Of a stretch of DNA of 64,000 nucleotides, positions 62,055 to 64,000 are shown piece by piece. Below the pieces are notes generated by a model, which worked only from the letters and a program-made list of their open reading frames with translations, was not told where the DNA came from and did not search any database. Made by a program: the position numbers and the translations under genes. The stretch is from positions 1 through 64,000 of the forward strand of contig JBKBNP010000024.1 in NCBI GenBank assembly GCA_046295215.1, in the 5' to 3' direction. This stretch comes from Szabonella sp046295215. Its GTDB lineage: Bacteria; Pseudomonadota; Alphaproteobacteria; Rhodobacterales; Rhodobacteraceae. Every line of letters begins with the position of its first letter. The stretch's first letter is position 1.

Positions 62055-62962
62055 CCCTTATCGCCTCCACATCAACCGACAACACCCGCGCGACGCTTCT
62101 GATGGTCGGCTCGATGCTGGCCTTCGCCTTCGAGGATCTGTTTCTCAAACGCGCGGCAACGGTTCTGCCCCCGGGTCAGGTTGTCGCCATGCTGGGGGCG
62201 GCCGGGGCGGCCTGTTTCTGGCTGGTGGCGGCACGGCGGCGCGAGCCGATCCTGTGCCGTGCGGCCCTGTCGCCCCCCGCGCTGATCCGCGCGGTGTCAG
62301 AAGCGGTGGCGACAATGCTCTATGTCACGGCGTTGGCCCTGATCCCGCTTTCGGTCAATTCCGCGCTGCTGCAAGCCTCGCCGCTGGTGGTGACGATGGG
62401 CGCCGCCCTGTTTCTGCGCGAACCCGTCGGCTGGCGGCGCTGGACGGCAATCCTCGTAGGATTTGCGGGTGTCCTTGTCATCCTGCGCCCCTTTGGTCAG
62501 GGGTTCGAGGCAGCGGGCCTGCTGACAGTCGCCTGTGTCGTGGTTCTGGCCGCGCGCGATCTGGCGACCCGCGTGATGCCCGCCAGTATCGGCACCTTCC
62601 AACTGACCACATGGGCCTATCTGGGCATGGTGCCTGCCGGACTGATCCTCATGGCGATCAGCCAGACCGCACCGCAGGCAGTGGCGCCAGAGCGCATGTT
62701 CGATCTGACGGGCGCGCTGATGACCGGGCTGGTGGGATACTGGGCGGTGACGGCCGCGATGCGGCTGGGCGAGGTTTCGGTCGTCGCCCCCTTCCGCTAT
62801 TCCCGACTTGTCTTTGCGATGATCCTCGCGATGGTGTTTCTTGGTGAACGTCCCGATGCCTTCACGCTCACCGGCTCGGCCCTCGTCATCGGCTCGGGCC
62901 TTTACACCTTCTGGCGCGAGGCGCGGCGCAAATCGCTTCCAAACCCCGGCGACGCAGGGTAA
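62051..62962 (+). CDS. EamA/DMT-family membrane transporter
   Basis: 303 residues, about ten transmembrane segments in two repeated EamA domains (repeat starts near residues 15 and 155). A GTG start at 62051 overlaps the Fur-like stop, so the two genes are cotranslated. Family members export amino acids or metabolites; the substrate is unknown. Eno begins 47 bp downstream. Confidence 0.85.
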   Translation: MTLIASTSTDNTRATLLMVGSMLAFAFEDLFLKRAATVLPPGQVVAMLGAAGAACFWLVAARRREPILCRAALSPPALIRAVSEAVATMLYVTALALIPLSVNSALLQASPLVVTMGAALFLREPVGWRRWTAILVGFAGVLVILRPFGQGFEAAGLLTVACVVVLAARDLATRVMPASIGTFQLTTWAYLGMVPAGLILMAISQTAPQAVAPERMFDLTGALMTGLVGYWAVTAAMRLGEVSVVAPFRYSRLVFAMILAMVFLGERPDAFTLTGSALVIGSGLYTFWREARRKSLPNPGDAG

Positions 62963-63009
62963 ACATCCCGCGAAAGCGCGGCACCTGCCCGCAAACAGCC
63001 GGAGGCCCC

Positions 63010-64000
63010 ATGACCACGATCATCGACATTCACGCCCGCGAAATCCTTGACAGCCGGGGCAACCCCACGATCGAGGTCGATGTGGTGCTGGAAAGCGGCG
63101 AAATGGGCCGCGCCGCAGTGCCTTCGGGCGCCTCCACCGGCGCGCATGAGGCCAATGAACGCCGCGACGGCGACAAATCCCGCTACATGGGCAAGGGCGT
63201 GCTGGAGGCGGTCGCTGCCGTCAATGGCGAGATTGCCGAGGAACTGGTGGGCTTTGATGCCACCGAACAGGTCGGCATCGACCGCACGATGATCGAGATG
63301 GACGGCACGCCGAACAAATCCCGCCTCGGGGCCAATGCCATTCTGGGCGTGTCACTGGCCGTGGCCAAGGCCGCCGCCGATGCCACCGCACAACCGCTTT
63401 ACCGCTATGTCGGCGGCACCTCCGCCCGCATCCTGCCGGTCCCGATGATGAATATCATCAATGGCGGCGAACATGCCGACAACCCGATCGACATCCAGGA
63501 ATTCATGATCATGCCGGTGGGCGCGGACAATATCCGCGAGGCGATCCGCATGGGCGCGGAGGTGTTCCACACCCTGAAGAAAGAACTGTCGCAGGCCGGG
63601 CACAACACCAATGTCGGCGATGAGGGCGGCTTTGCCCCCAACCTGAATTCCGCCCGAGACGCGCTTGATTTCATTCTGAAATCCATCGAAAAGGCGGGCT
63701 ACAGGCCGGGCGAGGATATGGTCCTCGCGCTCGATTGCGCCGCAACCGAATATTTCAAGGGCGGTCGGTATGAAATGAAGGGCGAAGGCAAATCGCTCTC
63801 CATCGAGGAGAATGTCGATTTCCTCGCCGCCCTCGCCGCCGATTACCCGATCATCTCCATCGAGGATGGCTGTTCCGAGGATGACTGGGACGGCTGGAAA
63901 CTGCTGACCGACCGGCTGGGGTCAACCGTGCAACTGGTGGGCGACGATCTGTTCGTTACCAACCCGCGCCGTCTGGGTGAGGGCATCAAGTCCGGCTGCG
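63010..64000 (+). CDS. eno: Enolase (N-terminal part, runs off the window)
   Basis: The first ~330 residues are visible. It dehydrates 2-phosphoglycerate to phosphoenolpyruvate. Visible motifs: EILDSRGNPTIEVDV, SGASTGAHEANERRDGD, NIINGGEHADNPIDIQEFMIMP, VGDEGGFAPNL, and the Mg ligands in LALDCAATEYF and ISIEDGCSEDDW; the catalytic Lys region lies beyond the window's end. GGAGG is 4 bp before the ATG at 63010. Confidence 0.97.
   Translation, partial: MTTIIDIHAREILDSRGNPTIEVDVVLESGEMGRAAVPSGASTGAHEANERRDGDKSRYMGKGVLEAVAAVNGEIAEELVGFDATEQVGIDRTMIEMDGTPNKSRLGANAILGVSLAVAKAAADATAQPLYRYVGGTSARILPVPMMNIINGGEHADNPIDIQEFMIMPVGADNIREAIRMGAEVFHTLKKELSQAGHNTNVGDEGGFAPNLNSARDALDFILKSIEKAGYRPGEDMVLALDCAATEYFKGGRYEMKGEGKSLSIEENVDFLAALAADYPIISIEDGCSEDDWDGWKLLTDRLGSTVQLVGDDLFVTNPRRLGEGIKSGC

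Overview
The window is a near-complete photosynthesis gene cluster (PGC) of a high-GC alphaproteobacterium, with non-photosynthetic flanks on both sides. It carries pufQ-BA-LM-X, crtA (spheroidene monooxygenase), ppsR and ppaA. The RC/LH1 operon ends in pufX rather than pufC. Together these point to the Rhodobacteraceae, in a PufX-bearing lineage (Rhodobacter sensu lato, or the Rhodobaca/Roseinatronobacter type). The only Mg-protoporphyrin monomethyl ester cyclase visible is the O2-dependent AcsF. BchE, BchJ and the LH2 genes pucBA are not in the window. The species cannot be fixed from the sequence alone.

Left flank (1-16.3 kb): the tail of a periplasmic polyamine-type binding protein; a DAO-family oxidoreductase and class V aminotransferase pair; an MsbA-like ABC exporter followed by a YgfZ/CAF17-like protein; a small conserved protein; a PopZ-like protein, TolC and a PIMT-like methyltransferase on the minus strand; a complete polyamine-type ABC importer (binding protein, two permeases, ATPase) with a second DAO-family oxidoreductase; and a multi-pass membrane protein next to dxs.

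PGC, minus-strand superoperon (28.5 to 18.4 kb): crtE-crtF-bchC-bchX-bchY-bchZ-pufQ-pufB-pufA-pufL-pufM-pufX. A strong terminator follows, then dxs. Carotenoid genes: crtD and crtC diverge from crtE. crtI-crtB-tspO diverges from crtA-bchI-bchD-bchO. The bchG-(PucC-like MFS)-bchP-idi operon converges on bchO. Regulators ppsR and ppaA follow. The long plus-strand operon bchF-N-B-H-L-M-lhaA-puhA-B-C-orf-acsF-puhE-hemA then runs to cycA (cytochrome c2). Right flank: a Fur-family regulator, an EamA permease and the start of enolase.

The genes cover isoprenoid supply (dxs, idi), 5-aminolevulinate synthesis (hemA), the bacteriochlorophyll a path from Mg chelation (bchHID) to esterification and phytyl reduction (bchG, bchP), spheroidene/spheroidenone carotenoids, the reaction centre and LH1 with assembly factors, and the c2 electron donor. 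Nine TGT-N12-ACA palindromes matching the PpsR/CrtJ operator lie in exactly the promoter regions expected (bchC, crtE/crtD, crtI/crtA, bchG, ppaA/bchF).

The most unusual features are: a crtD/crtC overlap in which crtC has no usable start codon near its conserved core; a GC-rich intergenic repeat lying in frame inside bchB; a 25-codon mini-ORF whose stop overlaps the apparent TTG start of bchY; and a PpsR operator that ends 1 bp from the bchG start codon. I saw no tRNA, rRNA, insertion sequence, phage or CRISPR array, and nothing that looks like a wholly new system.
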